Shown: positions 44,384 through 53,368, counted from the stretch's first letter. The stretch is 64,000 nucleotides of DNA from Nocardia asteroides (GCF_900637185.1 NZ_LR134352.1:1488001-1552000); one strand, 5' to 3'. Program-made: numbers and translations. Notes: a model not told the origin generated them from the letters alone.

Positions 44384-46497
44384 CGGACGACCCCGCTTCC
44401 CGGTTCGTTGTGCGGCGGATTGTCCAGGCGCCATACGGCTTCCGCGCGTGGGGGCCGCAGCGGCGCCGGCTGCGCGCCGACCGTGCTGCGCGCGCCCGCG
44501 GTCTCCACGACCACGCCGGCGTCCAGGTGCACGGTGCGGTCGCACACCGCGGCCACGTCGGCCACGTCGTGCGAGATGACGATCAGCGTCTGGCCCGAAT
44601 CCCGGAGCCGGGCAAGCAGTTCCACGATCTCCGCGCGGCCCTGCGGATCGAGACCGGCCAGTGGCTCGTCCAGCACGACCACCTGCGGATGGCTGGCCAC
44701 CATCGCGGCCAGCACCACCCGCTTGGCCTGTCCGCCGCTGAGCTCCTCCACCGAGCGGGCCGCGAGCCTGCGATCGAGGCCGACCGCGTCGAGCGCCCGG
44801 CCGACCGCGCCGGAGCCGGTGGCCCGGCCGCCCCAATCGGCGATCTCCGCGCCGACGGTCTGCTTCTGCAACTGGAGCCGAGAATGCTGGAAGGCCAGCG
44901 CGATCCGGCCGATCTGCTTGTCGACGGGCGCGCCGCGCAACTCGCAGCGGCCCGAACTCGGCGCGACGAGTCCGGCGATGATCCAGGCCAGCGTCGACTT
45001 GCCCGAACCGTTGCCGCCCACGATCAGCAGTGCCTCGCCCTGGCGCACCGTCAGGTCGACGCCGTGCAGGGCGGGCGCCTCCCACGGGGTACCGCGGTTG
45101 TAGGTGTGGCGCACGTCGGCCAGTTCCAGGATCGGCGCGCCCATCGGGCTGCGGCGCTGGTCGCGCGCGGGCTGCGGCCAGCGGGCGAGGTGGTCGACCG
45201 TGCGGCCGTTCGCCAGGTGGACCACCCGGTCGGCGGCGGCCGCGTCGGCCTCGTGGTGGGTCACCAGCACGACCGCGGTGCCGTGCCTGCGTGGCAGTGC
45301 GGCCAGCAGCGCGACGAGGTCGCGGCGGCCGTCGGGGTCGATCATCGAGGTGGCCTCGTCGGCGATGAGCAGGGCGGGACGCCGGGCCAGGGCCGCGGCG
45401 ACGGCGAGACGCTGCTGCTGGCCGCCGGACAGGGTGGCGGTCTCGCGCCTGCCCATGTCGTCGAGTCCCACCTCGGCCAGCAGCGCGTCGACGTCGACTT
45501 CGGCGGCCTGTTCGGCCGACAGGCCCCACACGACGTCGTCGGCCACCGAGACGCCGAGGGTCTGGCTCTCGGGCCGCTGCAGCACCAGGGCCGTGCCGCC
45601 CAGCTCGCCGAGGCCGGCCGAGCCGGGCCTGCTGACCGCGCCCGTGGTCGGCGGCCTGCCCGCGAGCAGCCGGGTGAGGGTCGATTTCCCCGAGCCGTTG
45701 TGCCCGACCACCGCGACGAACTCCCCGGCCCGGATGGTCAGGTCGATCCCGGACAGCGCCTCGGTGGTGGCGCCGGGATAGCGGTAGCCCGCGCCGTGCA
45801 GCGTTACCGGGAGTGGGCCCACCGGGCGATCGTCGTCGGGTGCGTCGAGCCGGTCGGTCCCCGGCAGCCAGGCCAGCCGGTCGAGCACCGAGCCGAGCAC
45901 GAACCAGGACACGATGGCGCTGACCAGCACACCGAAGGCGACCGTGCCGCCCAGGTACAGCCACCACCAGCGCAGCAGCGCGTCGGTGAGTTCGGCGGTG
46001 GCGCGGCCGAGCGGTTCCAGCGCGGCCTGCCTGCTCGCCAGGTCCTCGATGCCCTTGGCGGTATTGCGGATGGCGTCGAAGAACAGCTGCCGGGTGCGGG
46101 CGAAGACCAGCAGCGAGCCCACCGAGAACAGCGCCCAGCCGATACCGGCGACGACCGCGAGCGCGACGACCGTGCTGAGCCCGCCGCCGCGGCGCTTCAC
46201 GATGCCGATGATGCCGGCCAGCGTCGCCGCGCCGAGGACACCGAGCGCGGGCATGACGCCCGCCGCGACGAAGGTGACCAGGGCGGCCGCGACGGTCGCG
46301 GTGACCAGCGCGCGCAGCCGGTAGCGATGGGCCAGCAGGCCCAGCGGCACCGCGGCGACCAGCTGCAGTGCCGCGGCCATCGGCACCAGGGAACCGACCG
46401 TGATGAGGCCGACGGTCAGGCCGGCCATGACGGCGCCGGTGGCCAGTTCGATGGGGCGCAGGGGGCCGCGGGGAAGCTCCGCTGGCGTGTCTCTCAC
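44380..46497 (-). CDS. ECF transporter: membrane domain fused to two ATPase domains
   Basis: 705-aa fusion (Rv2326c-like). Residues 1-210 form six or so hydrophobic helices (LATGAVMAGLTVGLITVGSL, LVAAVPLGLLAH) resembling a DUF2232/S-component-like domain. ATPase 1: Walker A GHNGSGKST (about 265), signature LSGGQQQR, Walker B ALLIADEATS. ATPase 2: Walker A GGNGSGKST (about 495), signature LSGGQAKR, Walker B VVVLDEPLAG. Both look active. The fusion brings substrate-binding and both ATPases of an ECF importer into one chain, with EcfT separate. GTG 46497 is leaderless (CAGACT 7 nt upstream). Confidence 0.9.
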   Translation of the reverse strand: MRDTPAELPRGPLRPIELATGAVMAGLTVGLITVGSLVPMAAALQLVAAVPLGLLAHRYRLRALVTATVAAALVTFVAAGVMPALGVLGAATLAGIIGIVKRRGGGLSTVVALAVVAGIGWALFSVGSLLVFARTRQLFFDAIRNTAKGIEDLASRQAALEPLGRATAELTDALLRWWWLYLGGTVAFGVLVSAIVSWFVLGSVLDRLAWLPGTDRLDAPDDDRPVGPLPVTLHGAGYRYPGATTEALSGIDLTIRAGEFVAVVGHNGSGKSTLTRLLAGRPPTTGAVSRPGSAGLGELGGTALVLQRPESQTLGVSVADDVVWGLSAEQAAEVDVDALLAEVGLDDMGRRETATLSGGQQQRLAVAAALARRPALLIADEATSMIDPDGRRDLVALLAALPRRHGTAVVLVTHHEADAAAADRVVHLANGRTVDHLARWPQPARDQRRSPMGAPILELADVRHTYNRGTPWEAPALHGVDLTVRQGEALLIVGGNGSGKSTLAWIIAGLVAPSSGRCELRGAPVDKQIGRIALAFQHSRLQLQKQTVGAEIADWGGRATGSGAVGRALDAVGLDRRLAARSVEELSGGQAKRVVLAAMVASHPQVVVLDEPLAGLDPQGRAEIVELLARLRDSGQTLIVISHDVADVAAVCDRTVHLDAGVVVETAGARSTVGAQPAPLRPPRAEAVWRLDNPPHNEPGSGVVR

Positions 46498-46504
46498 CCG
46501 ACCC

Positions 46505-46510
46505 AGTCTG
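46505..46510 (-). promoter_or_regulatory. -10 box for leaderless ECF transporter operon
   Basis: CAGACT on the minus strand lies 7 nt before GTG 46497. It is a weaker version of TANNNT, keeping A at position 2 and T at position 6. Confidence 0.4.
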
Positions 46511-46537
46511 CCAGGGCACTCTGTGGCCGGTCTGTGA

Positions 46538-47311
46538 TCACAATGTGGCCAGCCAGCCGCCCATCGCCACGGTGCGGAAATGGGTTGTCAGGGTGTTGGT
46601 CTCGTCGATGACGTGCAGCGCGACGGCGGGGTCGGGCGCGTAGTCCATCACCTTGTTCGGCAAGGTCAGCTCCCAGGCGCCGCCCAGCACGGAGGCGGTG
46701 CTCGGGCAGGTGATCATGGGTTTGCCCGCGAAGGTGGTGGCGATGGGGGAGTGCGCGTGCCCGGTGAGCACGCCGAGGACGCGCGGGTCACCGGCGACGA
46801 CGGCGGCCAGGCGATCGGGTTCGGCCAGGGCGATCACGTCGACGACCGGGCTGGCGACCCGTTTGGGCGGATGGTGCAGGGCGATCAGGATGGGCCCGTC
46901 GGCCGGCGCCGCGGCGAGGGTTTCGCCCAGCCAGGCGTAGGTTTCCTCGGCCAGCAGGCCGCTCGGTTCGCCGGGGATGGTGGAGTCGAGCAGGATCACG
47001 GTCAGCGCGCCGACGCGGTGGGCGCTGTTGATCGGAGCGTTCGAGGCGGGTTCGCCCAGGAGGTCGGTGCGGAAGGCGGCTCGGTCGTCGTGGTTGCCCG
47101 GCAGCAGGTAGACCGGGATGTCGGCTTGCAGGGCCAGGCGGGCTTCGGCGTACTGCTCCGGCTTGCCGGAGTCGGTGATGTCGCCGGTGACGAGGATGAC
47201 GTCGGGCCTGCGCGGCAGGTCCGCCAGGTAGGCCATGACGCGCTCCACGCGTTCGGTGTTGCGCGGAGTGAGGTCGAAATGGGTATCGCTGAGCTGAGCC
47301 GCCAGGATCAT
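46538..47311 (-). CDS. Class III (CpdA/Rv0805-type) metallophosphodiesterase
   Basis: 257-aa calcineurin-like phosphoesterase. All metal motifs are present: LSDTHF (about 8-13), GDITDSG, GNHDD, HHPP and GHAHS. It resembles Rv0805, which hydrolyses cyclic nucleotides and other phosphodiesters. ATG 47311 is the start because the conserved AAQLSDTHF follows it directly; upstream in-frame residues are basic and non-homologous. A class III adenylate cyclase lies 4 kb away, which fits a local cAMP theme but no shared operon. Confidence 0.88.
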   Translation of the reverse strand: MILAAQLSDTHFDLTPRNTERVERVMAYLADLPRRPDVILVTGDITDSGKPEQYAEARLALQADIPVYLLPGNHDDRAAFRTDLLGEPASNAPINSAHRVGALTVILLDSTIPGEPSGLLAEETYAWLGETLAAAPADGPILIALHHPPKRVASPVVDVIALAEPDRLAAVVAGDPRVLGVLTGHAHSPIATTFAGKPMITCPSTASVLGGAWELTLPNKVMDYAPDPAVALHVIDETNTLTTHFRTVAMGGWLATL

Positions 47312-47452
47312 CGGCAGTCGCTTTCTTCTCTGGGATCGCTCCGTTGCGTCAGAGTGTGCCGGTATGACTCGTCGGCACCTCTCAAGGCTAGATGACCTGG
47401 GCTTTCCCGTCTTCATGAGGCGTACCACGGGCCGAAACCTCACCCCCGGTTT

Positions 47453-47480
47453 GTGTCATCGATCATGCCCCCGGATCGGA
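47453..47480 (+). promoter_or_regulatory. Candidate ECF41-type promoter upstream of sigJ-like gene
   Basis: GTGTCATCGATC (47453-47464), with CGGA at 47477-47480. The same pattern (GTGTCA, N2, GATC, then CGG) recurs before the downstream oxidoreductase gene. Known ECF41 promoters have a TGTCA-type -35. Confidence 0.35.
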
Positions 47481-47651
47481 GGTTCCGCTGCGCCGCGCCA
47501 GCGTTTGTAGTACGCGCAGGAAGGTGTTCCGGTCGACGACTATCTGCGCTCGGCCGAGGAGCACCCTGGACAGGATCCTGCGGTTGCTCGGCCGGTCGCC
47601 GCAGTGGCGGCCGGGTGGCGGCGGTCCGGCTGCATGGCCGACGATGGGTTG

Positions 47652-48593
47652 ATGAAGCTCAGCGTCGACGAGGCCGATGTGTTCGAAGCCTCCCGTGGCA
47701 GGTTGGAGGCGATCGCCTACCGGCTGCTGGGCTCGGCCGGTGATGCCGAGGATGCCGTGCAGGACACCTATCTGCGCTGGCACGCCGCTGACCGGGACCT
47801 GATCGAGGTGCCCGAGGCCTGGCTCACCAAGGTGCTCACCAACCTGTGTCTCAATCAGCTCACCTCCGCCAGGGTGAAGCGGGAAACCTATGTGGGGCAG
47901 TGGCTTCCGGAGCCGGTGCTGGCCGGTGACCGGATGCTCGGCCCGGCCGACACCGTCGAGCAGCGCGAATCGGTCTCGCTGGCCATGCTGGTCGTGCTGG
48001 AACGGCTCTCGCCCAACGAGCGCGTGGTCTACGTGCTGCGCGAGGCGTTCGGCTACCCGCACGCCGAGATCGCCGACATGCTCGAACTCACCGAATCGAA
48101 CTGCCAGCAGATCTACCGCCGGGCCAAACAGCACGCGGCCGGGCGCCCGCGCACCACGGTCGACACGGCGGTCGCCCAGCGGATCGTCGAGGAGTTCCTG
48201 GCCGCGGTGCTCAGCGGCGACACCGACCCGCTGATCCGGCTGCTCACCGCCGACGCGGTCGGTATCGCCGACGGCGGGGGCCGGATCCCCGCCCGCAAGA
48301 CGCCGGTGCTCGGCGCGGTCGAAGTCGCGCGCTACCTCAGTCACGTCTTCCGGCCGACCCCGGCCAAGCGCAAGTACGTGGGCGGCGATCCGGTGTTCTA
48401 CGCCGACGTCGTGAACGGCGACCCCGCCGTGCTCGCCGTGGTCGACGGGCAGGTCGTCGCGGTGCTGAGCGTCGAGCCGACCGACGACGGCATCGCGGCG
48501 GTGCACATCCAGGTCAACCCCGAGAAGCTCGCCCGGCTCACCGACCGGTGGGTGGCCGAGGGGGTGCACACGCCGCTCGCCGTGGCGTGGTGA
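47652..48593 (+). CDS. sigJ: ECF sigma factor of the SigJ/ECF41 type with SnoaL-like C-terminus
   Basis: 313-aa sigma factor. Sigma-2: EASRGRLEAIAYRLLGSAGDAEDAVQDTYLRWH. Sigma-4: LERLSPNERVVYVLREAFGY then HAEIADMLELTESNCQQIYRRAKQ. From about 185 a SnoaL-like domain (IVEEFLAAVLSGDTDPLIRLL, LLTADAVGIADGG) replaces a separate anti-sigma factor. The terminal VNPEKL motif near residue 290 corresponds to the NPDKL motif of ECF41 factors, whose C-terminus controls activity. The start is ATG 47652, with in-frame alternatives GTG 47604 and ATG 47634; none has a clear Shine-Dalgarno. The next gene is the expected type of target. Confidence 0.9.
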   Translation: MKLSVDEADVFEASRGRLEAIAYRLLGSAGDAEDAVQDTYLRWHAADRDLIEVPEAWLTKVLTNLCLNQLTSARVKRETYVGQWLPEPVLAGDRMLGPADTVEQRESVSLAMLVVLERLSPNERVVYVLREAFGYPHAEIADMLELTESNCQQIYRRAKQHAAGRPRTTVDTAVAQRIVEEFLAAVLSGDTDPLIRLLTADAVGIADGGGRIPARKTPVLGAVEVARYLSHVFRPTPAKRKYVGGDPVFYADVVNGDPAVLAVVDGQVVAVLSVEPTDDGIAAVHIQVNPEKLARLTDRWVAEGVHTPLAVAW

Positions 48594-48612
48594 TCCAGAT
48601 CACATCGGGTTG

Positions 48613-48641
48613 GTGTCAGGGATCGGGTGGCTGTCCGGTTC
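48613..48641 (+). promoter_or_regulatory. Candidate ECF41-type promoter upstream of the flavoprotein gene
   Basis: GTGTCAGGGATC (48613-48624) with CGGTTC at 48636-48641 resembles the element before the sigma gene: the same GTGTCA-N2-GATC and 17 versus 18 nt to CGG. Start ATG 48674 follows 33 nt later with AGGAG. Confidence 0.35.
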
Positions 48642-48673
48642 AGGAGGGGAGTCCAACCCGATAGGAGCCAGCC

Positions 48674-49849
48674 ATGAAGCACCGCATCGTCGTCCTCGGA
48701 GCCGGATACGCCGGAGCCATCGCCGCGGGCCGCGCCGCGAAGCGGCTGCACCGCGACGACGTCGAGATCACCCTGGTCAGCGCCGACCCCGAATTCGTCG
48801 AGCGGGTGCGGATGCACCAGCTCGCCACCGGACAGCAGCTGCGCAGCCGCCCGCTGCGCGACACCTTCGCCGGCACCGGGGTCCGGGTGGTCACCGCCCT
48901 GGTCACCGCGGTCGACGCCGAGCGCAAGACCGTCGACCTGGCCGACGCCGAACCCCTGGCCTACGACACGCTGGTCTACGCGCTGGGCAGCACCGGCGCC
49001 GCCGATGTCCCCGGTGTGGCCGAGCACGCCCACAGCGTCGCCGGGAAACAGCAGGCCCTGCGCCTGCGTGACCGCCTGGCCACCCTGGACACCGGCGCCG
49101 CGGTGCTGATCGTCGGCGGCGGGCTCACCGCCATCGAAGCGGCGACCGAGATCGCCGAATCGCACCCCCACCTGCGGGTCACCATCCTCGCCCGTGGCGG
49201 CGTCGGCGACTGGCTGCACGAGAAGGCGCGGCGGCACCTGCGCGCGGCCTTCGACCGGCTCGGCATCACTGTCACCGAGCGCACCGACGTCACCCGGGTC
49301 ACCGCGGACGGCGTGATCACCGGCGCCGCGACAGAGATCCCGGCCGCGGTGACCGTCTGGACCGCGGGCTTCGCCGTGCACCCGATCGCGGCCGCGACCA
49401 CCCTCACCGTCGACGGCACCGGCCGCATCGTCGTCGACGCCACCATGCGCTCGGTCTCGCACCCCGATGTGTACGCCGTGGGCGATGCCGCGCTGGCGCC
49501 CGGACCCGACGGCGTGCCGCTGCGCATGTCGTGCGCCGCGGGCACCCCGATGGCCTGGCGGGCCGGGGACGCCATCGCGGCCCGGCTGACCGGGCGGCCC
49601 GTGCCGGACGAGACGATCGGCTATGTCTCGCAGTGCATCAGCCTCGGCCGCCGCGACGCGATCATGCAGCGGGTGACCCACGCCGACCAGCCCACCTCCA
49701 CGGTGCTCACCGGTCGGTTCGCCGCGCGGGTCAAGGAGATGATCTGCGCGGGCGCGGCCTGGGGCGTCGGGCACCCGACGGCGCTGATGCCGAGCCGGCG
49801 CAGGCGCGTCACGGTGACGGGGGACCGGGCCGGTCTGGTCGAGGCGTGA
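48674..49849 (+). CDS. FAD/NAD(P)-dependent oxidoreductase (NDH-2-like)
   Basis: 391-aa flavoprotein with two Rossmann folds: VVLGAGYAGAIAAGRAAK (FAD, N-terminus) and LIVGGGLTAIEAATEIAE (NAD(P), about 138). VYAVGDAALAP binds the flavin before the C-terminus. It resembles type II NADH dehydrogenases or nitrite-reductase-like reductases but has no clear membrane anchor. ATG 48674 has a good Shine-Dalgarno (AGGAG). It is the probable target of the adjacent ECF41-type sigma factor, as such factors normally sit beside a redox gene. Physiological role unknown. Confidence 0.87.
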   Translation: MKHRIVVLGAGYAGAIAAGRAAKRLHRDDVEITLVSADPEFVERVRMHQLATGQQLRSRPLRDTFAGTGVRVVTALVTAVDAERKTVDLADAEPLAYDTLVYALGSTGAADVPGVAEHAHSVAGKQQALRLRDRLATLDTGAAVLIVGGGLTAIEAATEIAESHPHLRVTILARGGVGDWLHEKARRHLRAAFDRLGITVTERTDVTRVTADGVITGAATEIPAAVTVWTAGFAVHPIAAATTLTVDGTGRIVVDATMRSVSHPDVYAVGDAALAPGPDGVPLRMSCAAGTPMAWRAGDAIAARLTGRPVPDETIGYVSQCISLGRRDAIMQRVTHADQPTSTVLTGRFAARVKEMICAGAAWGVGHPTALMPSRRRRVTVTGDRAGLVEA

Positions 49850-49851
49850 GT

Positions 49852-50625
49852 TCAGCCCGCGATCGTGGTCAGCCGCTCGGACGCGGCGCGCAGCAATGCC
49901 GCCGTGTCCGGGTCGGCGCCGAGCGGGGCGAAGAAGTCCGCGTCCGGCGTGGCCGTCAGATCCAGCACCGGCGGGGTCAGCCAGTCGGCGTCCAGCCCCA
50001 GCCGCCAGGAGTGCAGGTGGGTGCGGGGGAACGCGGCGGTGCGGTCGAACAGCGGGTCGCCCAGGATGGGATGGCCGATCCAGGCCAGCTGCACCCGGAT
50101 CTGATGCCTGCGCCCGGTGACCGGCGCGACGGCCAGCAGCGTGTGCTCGCCGTGCCGGGCGACGGTGGCGAACCGGGTGAGCGAGGGATAGTTCTTCGCG
50201 GGCAGCAGGTCCGCCTCGTCGACGAACCACCGCTCGCCCGCGCGCCGGATCGCCTCACGTGGGGCGGCGATCCGCACCCGGTTCTTGCGGCCGACACTGA
50301 GCGGCAGGTCGATCTCACCCCGCTCGGGCAGGTCGGTCCCCGACACGATCGCCAGGTACGCCTTGCGGGCGGTCTGCTTGGTGAACTGCCTGGTCAACTG
50401 GCCGTGCGCGGCCAGGTCGACAGCCAGCAGCACCAGCCCCGAGGTGACCTTGTCGATCCGGTGCACCGGATACAGCTGGGTGCCCGCGGCCTGCGCCAGC
50501 TCGACCAGGTCGGTGTCGTGCCGCTCGCCGGTCACCGAGATCCCGGCCGGCTTGTTCAGCGCGAGCACCGCGTCGTCGGCGAACACGGTGTACCGCTCGC
50601 GCACGCTCTGCCAGTCCATCTCCAC
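49852..50625 (-). CDS. RluA-family pseudouridine synthase
   Basis: 257-aa RluA-type enzyme that isomerises uridine in rRNA or tRNA. The catalytic Asp is in YPVHRIDKVTSGL; YLAIVSG and RRHQIRVQLAWIGHPILGD are family motifs. The S4 domain is absent, so it is the short catalytic-only type. The frame opens at GTG 50625, with ATG 50619 two codons later. It starts 35 bp downstream of the cyclase stop on the same strand and is convergent with the flavoprotein gene. Confidence 0.9.
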   Translation of the reverse strand: MEMDWQSVRERYTVFADDAVLALNKPAGISVTGERHDTDLVELAQAAGTQLYPVHRIDKVTSGLVLLAVDLAAHGQLTRQFTKQTARKAYLAIVSGTDLPERGEIDLPLSVGRKNRVRIAAPREAIRRAGERWFVDEADLLPAKNYPSLTRFATVARHGEHTLLAVAPVTGRRHQIRVQLAWIGHPILGDPLFDRTAAFPRTHLHSWRLGLDADWLTPPVLDLTATPDADFFAPLGADPDTAALLRAASERLTTIAG

Positions 50626-50660
50626 GTCGACACCCTAGAGAACGGTGTGCCCGCCGCCGG

Positions 50661-51656
50661 TCAGGAGGCCTGGCGCAGCCGGTGCGGGCGCAGCCGGTTG
50701 AAGCCGCGCACGCGCACGCTGCGCAGGTGCCGGATGGCGAATTCCGGGTGCCCCGCCAGCGACTCGGCGGCGGCGTCATCGATGAGGATGTTGCCCGGCC
50801 TGGCCACGCCGGTGAGCCGGGCGGCGATGTTGACGACCGAGCCGTAGAGGTCGCCGAAGCGTTGCAGCACCTCGCCGTAGGCGAAGGCCACCCGCAGCTC
50901 CGGGGTGCCGCCGACCAGCATGGTCGACTCCTGGATGGCCAGCGAGATGCGCGCGGCGTCGGCCGCGGTCTCGGCGGCGAACATGACCTCGTCGCCCACG
51001 TTCTTGATCACCCAGCCGCCGTTGTCGGTGATCGCGGAGGTGGTGGTCGACTCGAAGGCCTCCAGCAGCGTGGACAGTTCGTCGCGGTGCAGGTGGCGGG
51101 TGAGCCGGGTGAACCCGACCATGTCGGCGAAGCCGACGGCCAGCGTGCGCATCGACTCGGTGCCCTCGGTGGTGTCGTCGATGGACCGGGCCACCGCCGC
51201 GGCCAGATGCCTGCGCCACACATACGTCTGGAGCTGCTCGATGCCCGCGATGGTGGATTCGGTCGCCGCCCTGACCCGTTCGCCGAGCGGCAGGTCCGGA
51301 TCGGCCGCGGCGACCCGCGCCCTGATCTCGGCCAGCACCAGGTCGGCCTGCCATTCGGTCAACCGGGCCATGCCCTGGCCGATCGTGCGGGCGGCGGCGG
51401 CCTGCTGGCGGATGTCGGAGGCGGCCGCGACCTTCATCCTGCGGAAGCCGGTGACCGCGGCGACGTCGAGCTCGGTGTAGTCGACCTCGTCGTCGGGGTT
51501 CGCCGGAAAGCCGAGCGCGGTCCACAGGCGTCGCGAGTCGGCCTGCGCCACGCCCGACTGCTCGGCGACCTGGGTCCGCGTATAGCGGCGCGGCCCGGCG
51601 AGCAACGCCTCTTCCACGCTGCGCTGAACCAACTCGGTCATCTCGGGATCCGGCAT
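50661..51656 (-). CDS. Class III adenylate cyclase with N-terminal regulatory domain
   Basis: 331-aa cyclase similar to mycobacterial Rv1647/Rv1264. An N-terminal regulatory domain (about 1-160) includes RYTRTQVAEQSGVAQADSRRLWTALGF, a helix-turn-helix-like segment, and ADLVLAEIR. The catalytic domain (about 165-320) has AVGFADMVGFTRL (metal Asp), IKNVGDEVMFAA (Lys-Asn and second metal Asp) and YGSVVNIAARLTGVARPG (transition-state Asn and Arg), so it looks active; it makes cAMP. Soluble, no membrane helices. The start is ATG 51656. A phosphodiesterase (46538) and the RluA gene are neighbours. Confidence 0.9.
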   Translation of the reverse strand: MPDPEMTELVQRSVEEALLAGPRRYTRTQVAEQSGVAQADSRRLWTALGFPANPDDEVDYTELDVAAVTGFRRMKVAAASDIRQQAAAARTIGQGMARLTEWQADLVLAEIRARVAAADPDLPLGERVRAATESTIAGIEQLQTYVWRRHLAAAVARSIDDTTEGTESMRTLAVGFADMVGFTRLTRHLHRDELSTLLEAFESTTTSAITDNGGWVIKNVGDEVMFAAETAADAARISLAIQESTMLVGGTPELRVAFAYGEVLQRFGDLYGSVVNIAARLTGVARPGNILIDDAAAESLAGHPEFAIRHLRSVRVRGFNRLRPHRLRQAS

Positions 51657-51778
51657 GGGAAAACTGTACGTCGTGCGCTCGAATCCCTGGTCAGAGCGAA
51701 GCCCACATTGGCAATCTTCACAAACCGGGCAGTCAGGACCCCGCGGATCCCGCGCCCGGTGGGTGACAGACTGTCGCG

Positions 51779-52297
51779 GTGATCGACGGACTTCCCGCGG
51801 GCCTCCTCGCCCGGCACCCCACCGATGCTGACCACCCGCGCGTCCTCGCCGTGCTGGACGCGTGGTGGGGAGGATTGAAGGGCGAGGCGGGCGCCATGGA
51901 ACGAGCACTGCTGTTGCCCCGCCTGTACTTTCAGCATTTCACCACGACCAGTTTTCTGGTCGAACGATCCGACGGGCAGTTGGCCGCGTTTCTGGTCGGA
52001 TTCCTGTCGCAGTCCGAACCGCACACCGCCTACATACATTTCGTCGGCGTCGATCCCGCGCTACAGGGCGAGGGCCTCGGCCATGCCCTCTACCAGGCGT
52101 TCTTCGCGCTGGCCCGCGCCGACGGCCGACGTTTCGTCCACTGCGTCACCAGCCCGGAGAACGCGGGCTCCCGAGCGTTCCACGCCCGCCTGGGTTTCGC
52201 GGCCTCCGACGTCCTTCGCGACTATGACGGACCTGGCCTCGCGCGTGTGGCCTTCACGATCGATCTGGCCGACGACGGGTCGACCGAATCGTCCTGA
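51779..52297 (+). CDS. GNAT-family N-acetyltransferase
   Basis: 172-aa acetyltransferase; a single GNAT fold with AYIHFVGVDPALQGEGLGHALYQ (acetyl-CoA P-loop Q-x-x-G-x-G) and NAGSRAFHARLGFA (C-terminal). The N-terminal half contains DAWWGGLKGEAGAMERALLLP. Substrate unknown. Start GTG 51779; CAGACT lies 6 nt upstream, so it may be leaderless. It is divergent from the cyclase gene. Confidence 0.85.
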   Translation: MIDGLPAGLLARHPTDADHPRVLAVLDAWWGGLKGEAGAMERALLLPRLYFQHFTTTSFLVERSDGQLAAFLVGFLSQSEPHTAYIHFVGVDPALQGEGLGHALYQAFFALARADGRRFVHCVTSPENAGSRAFHARLGFAASDVLRDYDGPGLARVAFTIDLADDGSTESS

Positions 52298-52423
52298 CCT
52301 GGACGATTACCCGTAGGTGCGGAACTGGCGGGAAAAGTGCGTACTTGTCGGCTCTTCGGCGCGCGCCGACACTCGGTTCATCGCGGCGGTCGGCCGATCG
52401 CCGCGCACTGATCGGAGTCGCAG

Positions 52424-53332
52424 ATGACCACAGCGCCACGACCGTCGGTGACCGTACTCGGCACCGGGTCCATGGGCAGCGCGCTCGCGCACGCCCTTCT
52501 CGCCACCGGATACCCGACGCACGTGTGGAACCGCAGCGTGGAGCGGACCGCCGGCCTGGCTGCCGCCGGTGCCGTCGTGCATCGCGAGATCGCCGGCGCG
52601 GTGGAGGCGGGTGCGCTGAGCATCGCCGTGCTCACCGGGTTCGAGGCGACTCGCGCGAGCCTGGCCGACGCCACCGACGTGCTCGCCGGCCGCGACGTGA
52701 TCACCCTCAACAGCGGAACACCCGCTCAGGCGCGGGAATTCGCGCGGTGGGTGCGCTGCGCCGGCGCCCGCTACCTGGGCGGCGCGATCAAGAACGTGCC
52801 CGCCGCGGTCGGCGCGCGCGACACGTTGCTGTACTTCGGCGGCGACCGCGCGGTCTTCGACACCCATGCCGACACCCTGCGGGTCCTCGGCGGCGAACTC
52901 GACTTCCTCGGCGCCGAACCGGATCTCGCCGCCCTCTACGAATCGGCCGTCGGCGCGACCCTGCTGCCCGCGCTGCTCGGGTTTCTGGAAGGCGCAGCCA
53001 TGCTCGCCTCACGCGGCCTGCCCGCCCGGACGATGGTGCCGTATTCGGCGAAGTGGCTGCGGATGATCGAGTCGCTGCTGCCGGTCCTGGCGGCCGAGAT
53101 CGACGACAAGGACTACACCCGCCTCGGTTCCAGCGTCGGCCTGTTCCACACCGCACTCGACGACGATGCCCGGCTCGCCGCCGAGACGGGCGTGGACCTG
53201 TCGTGGCACGAACCGATGCACGAGCTGCTGCGCCGCGCGGTGGCCGAGGACCGCGGCGAGCAGAGCATCACCGCCCTGTACGAACTGCTCGGCGCCCGTG
53301 CGCCGGTTCCGGATCTCACCCACAATGTGTGA
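52424..53332 (+). CDS. NAD(P)-dependent 6-phosphogluconate dehydrogenase-like / imine reductase-type enzyme
   Basis: 302-aa protein with N-terminal Rossmann motif VLGTGSMGSALAHALLATGY, VWNRSVERT and the substrate-side ARYLGGAIKNVPAAVGARDTLLYFGG. The C-terminal helical domain (about 165-302) resembles imine reductases rather than HIBADH (no GxxGxGxxxK lysine motif visible). It may reduce cyclic imines or 3-hydroxyacids; substrate unknown. ATG 52424 follows GGAG by 6 nt. Monocistronic. Confidence 0.8.
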   Translation: MTTAPRPSVTVLGTGSMGSALAHALLATGYPTHVWNRSVERTAGLAAAGAVVHREIAGAVEAGALSIAVLTGFEATRASLADATDVLAGRDVITLNSGTPAQAREFARWVRCAGARYLGGAIKNVPAAVGARDTLLYFGGDRAVFDTHADTLRVLGGELDFLGAEPDLAALYESAVGATLLPALLGFLEGAAMLASRGLPARTMVPYSAKWLRMIESLLPVLAAEIDDKDYTRLGSSVGLFHTALDDDARLAAETGVDLSWHEPMHELLRRAVAEDRGEQSITALYELLGARAPVPDLTHNV

Positions 53333-53355
53333 CGCGGGAGTGCGGGCCGCCCGCT

Positions 53356-53361
53356 TAGCGT
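53356..53361 (+). promoter_or_regulatory. -10 box for leaderless GAP-family gene
   Basis: TAGCGT lies 7 nt before ATG 53369, supporting that start over GTG 53360 nine bases upstream. Confidence 0.5.
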
Positions 53362-53368
53362 GAGCCGC

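Noticed and set aside
43643..46519. Single 958-codon frame linking EcfT to upstream sequence
   Set aside because: The N-terminal 700 codons are a shadow of the ATPase gene; EcfT begins at ATG 44383 with an ATGA overlap.
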